Positions 16,480 to 24,343 of a DNA stretch of 64,000 nucleotides are shown here, piece after piece. The notes beneath the pieces were generated by a model that worked only from the letters and a program-made list of their open reading frames with translations, ran no database searches and was not told the origin of the DNA. This DNA is from Limnohabitans sp. Jir61. Lineage in GTDB: Bacteria; Pseudomonadota; Gammaproteobacteria; Burkholderiales; Burkholderiaceae_C. The position numbers and the translations under genes were made by a program. The DNA is taken from the NCBI RefSeq assembly GCF_003063545.1, contig NZ_NESD01000001.1, forward strand, positions 744,001-808,000, read 5' to 3'. The stretch's first letter is position 1. Each line of letters begins with the position of its first letter.

Positions 16480-16626
16480 ATGACAGAAGACCCAAGATGC
16501 TGCGGAACAGGGACTTGCATCATCAACGAGGATGGATTGTGTTGGTGCGGTCAAAAGTGGGATGGGGAGAAGATGTGTTTCCCTGAATCCAATGATGCCG
16601 ATGCCTCCGAGACGCCCCATGATTGA
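16480..16626 (+). CDS. 48-residue Cys-rich protein, too short for the ORF track
   Basis: ATG 16480 with GGAGA upstream opens a 48-codon frame: it begins MTEDPRCCGTGTCIIN and continues GLCWCGQKWDGEKMCF. Six Cys in the first 33 residues, in a CC-x4-C-x7-CxC-x9-C arrangement, suggest a small zinc or iron-sulfur protein. I recall similar CCGTGTCIIN...CWCGQxWDGxKMC proteins in Burkholderiales, without a known function. It starts 23 bases after the DUF2805-like gene and overlaps the next gene (ATG 16619, stop 16624-16626), which supports it as a real coupled gene. Confidence 0.75.
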   Translation: MTEDPRCCGTGTCIINEDGLCWCGQKWDGEKMCFPESNDADASETPHD

Positions 16627-17362
16627 GATAGCCCTTGCAACAAGTTGCGAGACTTTAGCTCAGAAGATATCTGCCGCTTTGTCAAGCTTTCAGGCCGTTT
16701 TATCACGCTATCAGTCTTTATCAGCCTTACCATCGGCGCTGGAGTTGAAAAGGTTTGACCTTATCGTCATTCATCATCCGAAGGAAGGTTGTGAGGATGG
16801 GACACATATCAGCTTTGAGCGAAATTTACCTAGCGCTACACCTGTTATCGCCATCACATCAGATAAACATCTTGAATGCTCTGTACAGCTACTCAACTCC
16901 GGCATTGACAGGTGTTTGCCTGCATCGTTTGACAAAAGCCATTTCTGTGCAGTGGTCCGTGCATTAACAAGACGAAGCCACGGTCTGATTTCATCCGTGA
17001 GTCAATATGGTGCACTGAGCTTCAGTCATGAAACAAAACAAACTTGGATTCATGACAAGCAGATTGCGCTTACAAAACGAGAGGCTCAGGTCTTAGACAT
17101 CTTGCTCAGAAGAGTAGGGCAGATTATTTCTAAAGTAGACATTATTAAAGTATTGGATTTCAACAACACAGATATCAATACCTCTGCTGTAGAGGTCTAT
17201 ATTCATCGTTTGCGTAAAAAAATCAAAAGCGAATATCTGCCGATACGCAACATCAAACGGTGTGGCTATTTTTTGAGGCGGTTTGATCCACCTAACGAGA
17301 GTGCAGCTTACTCGAATGCGCTGTCTTGCATAAGCAGGCCGCTCTCAGCTCAGATGCGCTGA
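16619..17362 (+). CDS. OmpR-type response regulator-like protein with degenerate receiver
   Basis: About 247 residues from ATG 16619, chosen because it overlaps the Cys-rich gene's stop and begins the first receiver strand (MIEIALATS). The receiver-like half lacks the acidic pair after strand 1, and the phospho-acceptor position reads FDLIVIHHPKEG, with His where Asp is expected. Conserved Thr/Ser (VIAITSD) and the C-terminal winged helix (IALTKREAQVLDILLRRVGQIISKVDII and AVEVYIHRLRKKI) are intact. It probably binds DNA without phosphorylation. No sensor kinase is nearby. It overlaps the convergent pterin dehydratase gene by 18 bases. Confidence 0.82.
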   Translation: MIEIALATSCETLAQKISAALSSFQAVLSRYQSLSALPSALELKRFDLIVIHHPKEGCEDGTHISFERNLPSATPVIAITSDKHLECSVQLLNSGIDRCLPASFDKSHFCAVVRALTRRSHGLISSVSQYGALSFSHETKQTWIHDKQIALTKREAQVLDILLRRVGQIISKVDIIKVLDFNNTDINTSAVEVYIHRLRKKIKSEYLPIRNIKRCGYFLRRFDPPNESAAYSNALSCISRPLSAQMR

Positions 17363-17659
17363 AAACTCTTGCTTGATGAGTTGATCGATTTCTATAGCCA
17401 ATTCAAAGTCTTTACAGGTTAGCCCGTATGCATCGTGAGTCATGAGTCGAATCTTGATGTGCCTGAAGTTGGATAAAAGTTCTGGATGGTGATCGAGCTT
17501 TTCTGCTAGCTCGCCTATCTTCAAGAAAAAACGCATAGCCGATTTAAAGCTATCAAATTCCCATTCATTGTGAATGCTGGCGTTGTGTGCGTCTAATGTC
17601 CAGTTGTGTAACTGCTTTAGTCCTTGGTCTATTTCAGTGCTGTTGAGTCTTTGGTGCAT
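17345..17659 (-). CDS. phhB: 4a-hydroxytetrahydrobiopterin (pterin carbinolamine) dehydratase
   Basis: 104 residues. Characteristic EKLDHHPELLSNFRHIKIRLMTHDAYGLTCKDFELA block: the HHP dyad, the second His in THD, and GLT-x-x-D are the PCD active-site pattern. Removes water from 4a-hydroxy-tetrahydropterin, regenerating quinonoid dihydropterin. No phenylalanine hydroxylase is nearby; instead the gene closes a locus with folB and a photolyase, so it may act on the pterin pool feeding the antenna (inference). The 3' end overlaps the response-regulator-like gene. Confidence 0.88.
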   Translation of the reverse strand: MHQRLNSTEIDQGLKQLHNWTLDAHNASIHNEWEFDSFKSAMRFFLKIGELAEKLDHHPELLSNFRHIKIRLMTHDAYGLTCKDFELAIEIDQLIKQEFSAHLS

Positions 17660-17747
17660 ATCTCTCCCTATTTGTTGATGATGGAATAATCGCGCAATCG
17701 AAATTTTTTTAAATATGATTTATCGCTTAACGGAATAGGAGTTCCTC

Positions 17748-18152
17748 ATGCTTATTACAACCGCAGTGTTTGCCAGTATCTTGGCTTTGATGTTTATTAA
17801 GCTCTCGTTTAATGTCATCAGGCTTCGACGTGAGAATAAGATCTCTATTGGTGCTGGAGGTATCGACGAATTAGAACGTGCCATCCGCGCGCATGGTAAC
17901 TTTGCTGAATACGTGCCATTGGGCCTGTTTTTGATAGGTGCTTTGGAGCTAAATGGCGCACCGACTGAGTTAGTTGCGCTGCTGGGATTACTTCTTGTTG
18001 TGGGACGTTACTTTCATGCCCAAGGCATCAAGGAACTCCCTCCGAAATTCACGAACCGAGTGAGGGGGATGAAACTGACTTTTGCGGTACTTGGTTTGTC
18101 AGCAATGGCCAATATGGCTTGGGTTGGATACTTGATTATTTCCTCAACTTAA
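17748..18152 (+). CDS. MAPEG family membrane protein
   Basis: 134 residues with four hydrophobic helices. The conserved block GGIDELERAIRAHGNFAEYVPLGLFLIGALELNG (ERAxRAHxNxxEYxP) is the MAPEG hallmark, followed by GRYFHAQGI. Eukaryotic relatives are glutathione-dependent transferases and leukotriene synthases; the bacterial proteins are inner-membrane proteins of unclear substrate. Start ATG 17748 has AGGAGTTCC upstream. It lies alone between phhB and the OsmC-YcaO gene. Confidence 0.88.
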   Translation: MLITTAVFASILALMFIKLSFNVIRLRRENKISIGAGGIDELERAIRAHGNFAEYVPLGLFLIGALELNGAPTELVALLGLLLVVGRYFHAQGIKELPPKFTNRVRGMKLTFAVLGLSAMANMAWVGYLIISST

Positions 18153-18194
18153 TTTGAAGTTTGGAATGGCGATTGGCTTGGGTGTGATTTCTCT

Positions 18195-20393
18195 CTATTT
18201 TGTCGCTGCGATCCCACGTGCCGTGTGTAATTTCTTGTAACTGTCCATTAGGCGATGATGTCTCTCAAGGCCTTCTAGTTGCATGCTGGTGGGTGTGAGG
18301 CCATAGAAGCGAATGCTTCCATCAACGGACCCCAAGACTGCATCCATCCGTGCATTGCCAAACATGCGGCGGAAATTGACCATATAGTGGTCGAGTGCTA
18401 GGTCATCATCGAGGATGACCTCTAACACTACATTCAGGGCTTGATAAAACAAGCCACGCTCAACGGTGTTGTCGTTGTATTGCAAGAAGGCGCCCACTAA
18501 CTCTCGGGCTTCTTCGAATTGTTTCAAGGCCAGTTGTATCAGCAGCTTCAACTCAAGAACGGTGAGCTGTCCCCATTCAGTATTGTCATCAAACTCAATG
18601 CCAATCAACGTGGCAACGTCTGAATATTCATCCAACTCGTTGTTTTCTAAACGATCAAGCAATGCAGACAAACTGTCATCCTTGAGTCGATGCAAGTTGA
18701 GGATGTCTTCGCGGAACAGCAGTGCCTTGTTTGTGTTGTCCCAGATCAAATCTTCAATAGGGTAGATTTCTGAATAGCCTGGTACCAATATGCGGCAGGC
18801 AATGGCGCCCAATTGGTCATATACCGCTGTGTACGTTTCTTTGCCCATATCTTTGAGGATGCCAAACAAGGTAGCGGCTTCGTGGGTATTCGAGTTTTCA
18901 TCTTGGCTCGAAAAGTCCCATTCCACAAATTCAAAATCAGCTTTGTTGCTGAAAAAGCGCCATGACACGATGCCACTGGAGTCGATGAAGTGTTCCACGA
19001 AGTTATTAGGCTCGGTGACGGCGTTGCTTTCAAATGTAGGTTTGGGTAAATCGTTCAAGCCTTCAAAACTGCGGCCTTGAAGCAGTTCCGTCAGGCTGCG
19101 TTCTAACGCCACTTTAAAGCTTGGGTGTGCACCGAAGGATGCAAAAACACCCCCTGTGCGTGGGTTCATCAAAGTCACACACATCACGGGGTAGGTGCCA
19201 CCCAGAGAGGCATCTTTGACCAATACGGGAAAGCCTTGTTCTTCCAAGCCCTGAATGCCAGCCAAGATGCTGGGGTATTTAGCCAACACGTCTTGCGGCA
19301 CATCGGGTAAACAGATTTCGCCTTCTAGGATTTCACGCTTGACGGCACGTTCGAAAATCTCAGACAGGCATTGCACTTGGGCTTCGGCCAGCGTGTTACC
19401 TGCGCTCATGCCGTTACTGACAAACAAGTTTTCAATCAGATTTGATGGGAAGTACACCACTTCGCCATCCGACTGGCGCACATAAGGCAGAGAGCAAATA
19501 CCGCGCTCTGTGTTGCCAGAGTTGGTGTCGATCAGGTGAGAGCCGCGCAGCTCGCCATCGGGGTTATAGATGTGCAGACAGTATGGGTCCAGAAGCTCTT
19601 TGGGAAGCGCATCTTTTTTACCTGGTTTGAACCAGCGTTCGTTGGGGTAGTGCACGAAGGCGGCATTGGCGATGTCTTCGCCCCAGAATGCCCCAGCGTA
19701 GAAATGGTTGTTGTTGAGACGCTCGATGTATTCGCCCAAGGCGGAGGCGAGGGCGCTTTCTTTGGTTGCTCCCTTCCCATTGGTAAAGCACATCGGCGAA
19801 TGCGCATCACGGATGTGCAATGACCAGACATGAGGGATGATGTTGCGCCACGACGCAATTTCAATTTTGATTCCTAGGTTTGCCAAAATGTCAGACATAT
19901 TGGCGATGGTTTGTTCGAGTGGGAGGTCCTTGCCCACGATGTAGGTGCTGGCGTCAGCGTTGGGTTTCAAGGTCAGCAAAGACTGTGCGTCAGCATCTAG
20001 GTTCTGTACTTCTTCGATGACAAATTCAGGACCTGCTTGCACCACTTTTTTAACCGTGCATCGCTCAATTGAATTCAAAATACCGCGACGGTCAACCTCT
20101 TGGATATCGGTTGGTAACTCGACTTGAATTTTGAATATTTGTTGATAGCGATTTTCAGGGTCAACGATGTTGTTTTGCGAAAGTCGAATGTTTTCAGTAG
20201 GAATGTTGCGCGTTGAGCAATACAGCTTCACGAAATAGGCAGCACACAAAGCTGAAGAAGCTAGAAAATAATCGAATGGCCCAGGGGCCGAACCATCGCC
20301 CTTGTAGCGGATGGGTTGGTCAGCGATCACAGTGAAGTCGTCAAACTTAGCTTCTAACCGAAGCTTGTCGAGAAAGTTGACTTTAATTTCCAT
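18195..20393 (-). CDS. OsmC-YcaO fusion protein
   Basis: 732 residues. ATG 20393 starts MEIKVNFLDKLRLEAKF; the ORF-track start adds 22 unrelated residues. Residues 1-140 form an OsmC-like domain (PIRYKGDGSAPGPFDYFLASSALCAAYFVKLYC, then ERCTVKKVV) with its two Cys. Then comes a YcaO domain close to E. coli YcaO: GKGATKESALASALGEYIERLNNNHFYA, then AEAQVQCLSEIFERAVKREI, with the Glu residues of the YcaO ATP site. The C-terminus ends in a helical region. E. coli YcaO is tied to RimO-dependent S12 methylthiolation; other YcaO proteins activate amide backbones. The fusion is a known arrangement. Divergent from a SET gene. Confidence 0.88.
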   Translation of the reverse strand: MEIKVNFLDKLRLEAKFDDFTVIADQPIRYKGDGSAPGPFDYFLASSALCAAYFVKLYCSTRNIPTENIRLSQNNIVDPENRYQQIFKIQVELPTDIQEVDRRGILNSIERCTVKKVVQAGPEFVIEEVQNLDADAQSLLTLKPNADASTYIVGKDLPLEQTIANMSDILANLGIKIEIASWRNIIPHVWSLHIRDAHSPMCFTNGKGATKESALASALGEYIERLNNNHFYAGAFWGEDIANAAFVHYPNERWFKPGKKDALPKELLDPYCLHIYNPDGELRGSHLIDTNSGNTERGICSLPYVRQSDGEVVYFPSNLIENLFVSNGMSAGNTLAEAQVQCLSEIFERAVKREILEGEICLPDVPQDVLAKYPSILAGIQGLEEQGFPVLVKDASLGGTYPVMCVTLMNPRTGGVFASFGAHPSFKVALERSLTELLQGRSFEGLNDLPKPTFESNAVTEPNNFVEHFIDSSGIVSWRFFSNKADFEFVEWDFSSQDENSNTHEAATLFGILKDMGKETYTAVYDQLGAIACRILVPGYSEIYPIEDLIWDNTNKALLFREDILNLHRLKDDSLSALLDRLENNELDEYSDVATLIGIEFDDNTEWGQLTVLELKLLIQLALKQFEEARELVGAFLQYNDNTVERGLFYQALNVVLEVILDDDLALDHYMVNFRRMFGNARMDAVLGSVDGSIRFYGLTPTSMQLEGLERHHRLMDSYKKLHTARGIAATK

Positions 20394-20491
20394 GGGTAAT
20401 AGTTGTAAATAGTATTCAGAATGATGAGGCGAAGATGAATCGCCGCTGCGCTTGCACACCAGTATATAAAGGCGTCCGTGTCGCAGCGGGT

Positions 20492-20544
20492 AGCCTTAGG
20501 AAACTAATGTATATTTCTAAGAAATATCGCTAACACCTAAGGCT
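20492..20544 (+). promoter_or_regulatory. Nested inverted repeats masking the SET gene's ribosome binding site
   Basis: Outer arms AGCCTTAGG (20492-20500) and CCTAAGGCT (20536-20544) are perfect complements. Between them lies a 17-bp palindrome ATATTTCTAAGAAATAT (20511-20527). The right outer arm contains TAAGG, the only Shine-Dalgarno before ATG 20548, so an RNA fold would hide it. Alternatively the elements are DNA operators. Confidence 0.6.
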
Positions 20545-20547
20545 TTC

Positions 20548-20967
20548 ATGGCAATTGATAAAACAAGATTAATCGATCACCTTCAAACAGAGGTTTATTG
20601 CCGCCTTGGCATTTCTAAGGTTCATGGGATTGGCGTGTTTGCGCTTCGAAGCATTCCTAAAGGTGCAAAACCACTGGTTAGCTTGATCAAAATTAAAGAG
20701 TTTGATTTCACTAAGAAGGAAATCAAAAAGCTACCGGCGAGTGTTCGTAAAGAAGTTGAAATGTTTTGCTACTACGACAGCAAAAAATACATGGTTCCCT
20801 CCATCGGACTGAACTCAATGAATATGGCCTTTTACATGAACCATTCCAAAGAGCCGAATGTGAGGTATCTCAAGAACGGCGATATCGTCGCACTCAAACA
20901 AATAAAGACAGACGAAGAGCTATTCTTTGACTACGACGAGGCGTTTGGTGAAAAACACACCTTTTGA
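20548..20967 (+). CDS. SET domain protein
   Basis: 139 residues, essentially one SET domain. VHGIGVFALRSIPKG opens the fold, NMAFYMNHSKEPNVRY carries the NHSxxPN AdoMet-binding motif, and DEELFFDYDEAFG supplies the ELxxDY motif with catalytic Tyr. The post-SET Cys cluster is missing, as in many bacterial SET proteins. Predicted protein lysine methyltransferase; target unknown. It is divergent from the OsmC-YcaO gene across 154 bases that contain the nested inverted repeats. Possible partners are YcaO or ribosomal/translation proteins (inference). Confidence 0.87.
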   Translation: MAIDKTRLIDHLQTEVYCRLGISKVHGIGVFALRSIPKGAKPLVSLIKIKEFDFTKKEIKKLPASVRKEVEMFCYYDSKKYMVPSIGLNSMNMAFYMNHSKEPNVRYLKNGDIVALKQIKTDEELFFDYDEAFGEKHTF

Positions 20968-20988
20968 ACCAAGGGCGTACGCCCTGAG

Positions 20989-21861
20989 TTATGGATTTCT
21001 ATAGATCTTGTTCCAAACGGATGGTGAGAAATCCGTGTGCAGAGGTGAAGTCGTGTCCAAAGCCAGTGGATGGTCGGGGTCGGTGACAGCGACGGCAAAA
21101 ATTGGCTCAAATTCATTCACAAACAGGGCTTTGTAGCCGTAGTCGTCGACGGGCCCGAGGTTGTAATGGCGATAGCCATTCTTCGCCGCCCATTTAGATG
21201 CCAACAGACAGGCAAAAATGCCTGGCGAAAACCTTTTGTATTCAGGGTTCCACTGGCAGAAGCTTCCATACACTTGACTGCGCTCTGGCAACAGAACGGA
21301 TAGATCAGTCAACACCAAGTCGCCGTTTTCTGCAAACGCACGAATGATCAAAACATCTAAGTTCTTGATGTAGTCAATGAAACCTTCCACTTCGTCTGTG
21401 TGGATGTAGTAGTTTTCAAAGTGAACACCACCCATTTCGTAAACATCGTCAAACGTGAGGGACGAGCCGGGAACGACAGACTCAGTCACTGTCAGTGAGC
21501 GGCAGAGTTTTTCGAGTTCTTTGAATTTTCTTTCGCGTCTGGGTTCTGTCCAAAAACCTTCGGCTGCCACATTGACCATGCCATATTTGTCATTGATGGG
21601 AACGCCATAAGCGCTCTCCGGTGGGATCGCATAAACGATGAATGGTTTTTTGGCCATGGCCAGCATTTCTGGCGTGACATCGACATAAGGACACAAAGCA
21701 TCCCAGCGCGAGGTGTAGTAATGGATCTCTTCGTGGTAGCTGTCAACGCATAAATTGTCTTCGTTCCAGCTTTGATAGCCCACACTTTGGTCTGGGTTGG
21801 ATGTGGCGGTATCGGCAAAGTGCTCTTCACGTTCGAGCACATTAGATCGGCTATCTGTCAT
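20989..21861 (-). CDS. GNAT-like transferase of unknown substrate
   Basis: 290 residues, soluble. The C-terminal half looks like a GNAT/arginyltransferase-type fold: LIIRAFAENGDLVLTDLSVLLPERSQVYGSFCQWNPEYKRFSPGIFACLLASKWAAKNGYRHYNLGPVDDYGYKALF. The KRFSPGIF...A..NGYRHYNLGP...YK..F pattern resembles acyl- or aminoacyl-tRNA-dependent transferases. The N-terminal half (QSWNEDNLCVDSYHEEIHYYTSRWDALC) has no clear motif. Translationally coupled to the upstream YkgJ gene (overlap of four bases). Assignment rests on motif pattern only. Confidence 0.7.
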   Translation of the reverse strand: MTDSRSNVLEREEHFADTATSNPDQSVGYQSWNEDNLCVDSYHEEIHYYTSRWDALCPYVDVTPEMLAMAKKPFIVYAIPPESAYGVPINDKYGMVNVAAEGFWTEPRRERKFKELEKLCRSLTVTESVVPGSSLTFDDVYEMGGVHFENYYIHTDEVEGFIDYIKNLDVLIIRAFAENGDLVLTDLSVLLPERSQVYGSFCQWNPEYKRFSPGIFACLLASKWAAKNGYRHYNLGPVDDYGYKALFVNEFEPIFAVAVTDPDHPLALDTTSPLHTDFSPSVWNKIYRNP

Positions 21862-22298
21862 GACTTATTTTTCAAGTAAGTAGGTGTGGAGATCGGTGTT
21901 AATTCAAAAAAATCTAAATCAACTTCCCGGTTTCTTTTAAGAAAATCTTTATCGGTGTCGATGAGCTGCGTCAACAAATGATCCATTTGCTTCAAATGCA
22001 TGGCGGCTTCGCTGTTTGGATTTTTTAGCTGGCGTTTGTATTCTGGCAAGAGTGGGCAGGCGGCATCGAAGTAATATTGATTAGCTTGATGGTCGAAAGA
22101 CAAAGGGTATAGCTTGCAACTGAGAGGCTTTTCATCGCCCAATTGACAGCCTTGATTGCCAAGGTGGGTACAGCGATCTTCGATGCATAGCTGCTTATGC
22201 ACGGTAGCTTCGTCTTTGGTGAGCGTAATTTCTAGAGTCCCAAAGCCTGCATCAACATGACAGCAACTTTGGCACTCGGCACAATGATCGAAAAGCAA
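21858..22298 (-). CDS. YkgJ family Cys-cluster protein
   Basis: 146 residues. N-terminal CAECQSCCHVDAGF followed by CTHLGNQGCQLGDEKPLSCKLYPLSF: the Cx2Cx2CC and GCxLGDxKPLSCKLYPL pattern of the YkgJ (CxxCxxCC) family, believed to bind zinc or an iron-sulfur cluster. The C-terminal half is helical and charged. First gene of a two-gene unit with the GNAT-like protein. Function is unknown in the family; a role in protein modification with its partner is only suggested by coupling. Confidence 0.83.
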   Translation of the reverse strand: MLFDHCAECQSCCHVDAGFGTLEITLTKDEATVHKQLCIEDRCTHLGNQGCQLGDEKPLSCKLYPLSFDHQANQYYFDAACPLLPEYKRQLKNPNSEAAMHLKQMDHLLTQLIDTDKDFLKRNREVDLDFFELTPISTPTYLKNKS

Positions 22299-22541
22299 AC
22301 TGAATCCCTGAAAGTTAATTGGACAATCTATTCGTGATTTTGCTAATTATCTGTCATTAACGATGAAGATAAGTTGGTCTGATTTTTTTTGAAGTATGAA
22401 TGCTGTTTTAACGACGATTGACCAAAAAGAATTCCAAATTATTCATCATCCGATGAAAGATGCTCAGTCACTTGTGTCACGTGTTTTGTAAACATACGCA
22501 ATGCAAGCGTGTTTGTGGCCAACCAACAATACATTGAACGT
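22299..22541. other. Intergenic region, AT-rich, one tiny ORF
   Basis: 243 bases between two minus-strand genes. It is more AT-rich than its surroundings and must hold the promoter of the YkgJ gene on the minus strand. A 31-codon plus-strand frame at 22396-22491 (begins MNAVLTTID) has only GAAG upstream and is not supported otherwise. I see no terminator with a good stem. Confidence 0.4.
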
Positions 22542-23342
22542 TTACGGAGCAATGCTAGCCCCATAAATTTGGTGTCTGATGAGGCTGTCACGTATGAAGC
22601 CGTTGTATTTCATTTCTGCTACAAAGTCCCTGACGACTTGCAGCGCGCGCGGGGAGGCTCTATTAGGCTGCCCCATGGCTTGTTCGATGACCATGAAACG
22701 GCCTGGTAGCAAGCGCAGATCATCAAATTCTTTAGCGTCTGACTCAAGCTGTTGTCTTACGCCAGCTGCTACGTCGTAAGTTCCCTCTTGGAAAAATGGC
22801 ACAACCATTGGTGAGGTGGGGGCCCTAACCAGTTGCGCTTGTTTTAGCTCTCGAGTGAGGTACAGGTCATAGGCGCTTCCTTTGCCAACGACGATGCGAT
22901 GATTGGCTTGATCTACTTGTTCGTTATGTGTGATGAGAGATTTCTTTCTCACCAGATAGCTTCCTTCGATCAGTACATATGCTGGCGTGAAGCTAATGCC
23001 TTGTCCTCGAATGGGATCGATAGCGAAAAATCCAATATCTGCATTCCCCTGTGTAACTGACTCAACTGACCGAGCAGCTGAATCGACTGGGATGAGGTTC
23101 AAGGGCAGGTTGAGTCGCTGCGCGAGCGCTTTTGCTAAATCGACGGATACACCTGTAGGCTCGTCTAGTGGGGAGGCTCTTCGCGCAAGGATTGGGTTTC
23201 CTAAATTGATGACTGCCCGCAAGGTTCCAGTCGGTGCGATTTCTTGAGAAATTTCACTCGGTTGACCAAACACCAGCGTTGGGAACAGGGTTGCAATGAG
23301 CAACCCTGTCCACAGGTTTTTCAATGTGGCGCACATTGACAC
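22542..23342 (-). CDS. Family 3 extracellular solute-binding protein
   Basis: 266 residues. Signal peptide (LKNLWTGLLIATLFPTLVFGQ), then the SBP_bac_3 pattern: GTLRAVINLGNPILA, GVSVDLAKALAQRL, and GNADIGFFAIDPIRGQGISFTPAYVLIEGSYLVRK. C-terminal QIYG-like block present. No permease or ATPase is adjacent, so it is an orphan binding protein, either for a remote amino-acid ABC system or for sensing. Start is GTG 23342, which overlaps the upstream gene's TAG by one base, or ATG 23336; neither has a clear Shine-Dalgarno, which argues for coupling. Confidence 0.87.
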   Translation of the reverse strand: MSMCATLKNLWTGLLIATLFPTLVFGQPSEISQEIAPTGTLRAVINLGNPILARRASPLDEPTGVSVDLAKALAQRLNLPLNLIPVDSAARSVESVTQGNADIGFFAIDPIRGQGISFTPAYVLIEGSYLVRKKSLITHNEQVDQANHRIVVGKGSAYDLYLTRELKQAQLVRAPTSPMVVPFFQEGTYDVAAGVRQQLESDAKEFDDLRLLPGRFMVIEQAMGQPNRASPRALQVVRDFVAEMKYNGFIRDSLIRHQIYGASIAP

Positions 23343-24193
23343 TAGAACGCTACTGTTTGTCCTTCTGTCATGGGGATGACTTTCACTTTGCTTCCTTTCA
23401 TGGCATTTTGAAATTCATCCAACGTGCCTTTGGTCATCGGATTTGAGTTGTAGTGCATAGGAATTACCATCTTGGGATTGATCCAGTTGCGTGCAGCGAA
23501 TGCCGCATCTTCAGGATCCATGGTGAAGTTGCCACCGATAGGCATGAGCACCAAATCTGGCTTGTAGCGTTCTGTGATGAATTTCATATCGCCAAATAGG
23601 CCGGTATCACCCATGTGCCAGATCTTGAAACCGTTTTCCAGTTCAATGATGTAGCCCACTGCTTCGCCAGCAGGATGTGATTCATTTTTGTTGGTCGCGG
23701 GATTTTTCCAAACCAGCAACGAAGAGTGCTCCGCTTGCACGGCCGTCACCTTGATGCCAGGCAAAGGCTTAACGCTGCCGGTTTTGTTGAAACGGTGGCC
23801 TAGGTCAGCCGGCAGAAGGCCTAGGGTGATCAGTGGCGTCACCATGTCTGCAGGACCATAGAGCTTTGTTTTGTGCATGATGGCCAAATCTGTTGCATCA
23901 CCAATGTGGTCTACATGTGCATGCGTAACCAATAGCAGGTCGACTTTGCCTAAAGCTGAAATATCGGTTTTGTAGGGCGCTGGAGTTTTGGGGCCGCCCG
24001 TGAGCCATGGGTCAATCACAATCGTTTGACCACCGGGTGTCTTGATGCGAAAGCCGGCCTGACCTAGCCACAGCAACTCAGCTTTCGCTGATGTCGCGTT
24101 GGGTGCTTGTTGAGCGAAACTGCTTTGCAGGCTGATGGCGGTGATGCCAGCAAACAAACAAGCTTTGAAACACATGGAAAGAAACAATTTCAT
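23342..24193 (-). CDS. Exported metal-dependent hydrolase (UPF0173/MBL fold)
   Basis: 283 residues. Signal peptide ending SLQSSFAQ, then a metallo-beta-lactamase fold: LLWLGQAGFRIKTPGGQTIVIDPWLTGG, the THAHVDHIGD metal motif, AVQAEHSS, HMGDTGLFGD and the final VIPMHYNSNP. The YtkL/UPF0173 family is usually cytoplasmic, so export is unusual. Substrate unknown. Coupled to the solute-binding protein gene by a one-base overlap. Confidence 0.87.
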   Translation of the reverse strand: MKLFLSMCFKACLFAGITAISLQSSFAQQAPNATSAKAELLWLGQAGFRIKTPGGQTIVIDPWLTGGPKTPAPYKTDISALGKVDLLLVTHAHVDHIGDATDLAIMHKTKLYGPADMVTPLITLGLLPADLGHRFNKTGSVKPLPGIKVTAVQAEHSSLLVWKNPATNKNESHPAGEAVGYIIELENGFKIWHMGDTGLFGDMKFITERYKPDLVLMPIGGNFTMDPEDAAFAARNWINPKMVIPMHYNSNPMTKGTLDEFQNAMKGSKVKVIPMTEGQTVAF

Positions 24194-24343
24194 GAAGGAC
24201 TCCTAGTCAGAGATTGGGTCATGACATTTGAATACAGCCGCGCATAGGGATAACCCTTTCTGATATAGGTTTTAGTCGCCTGCTGGACACCCATTCAACC
24301 TAAGCTCACCGCATGTCGATACACCCCTTTCATACTTAGGGTG

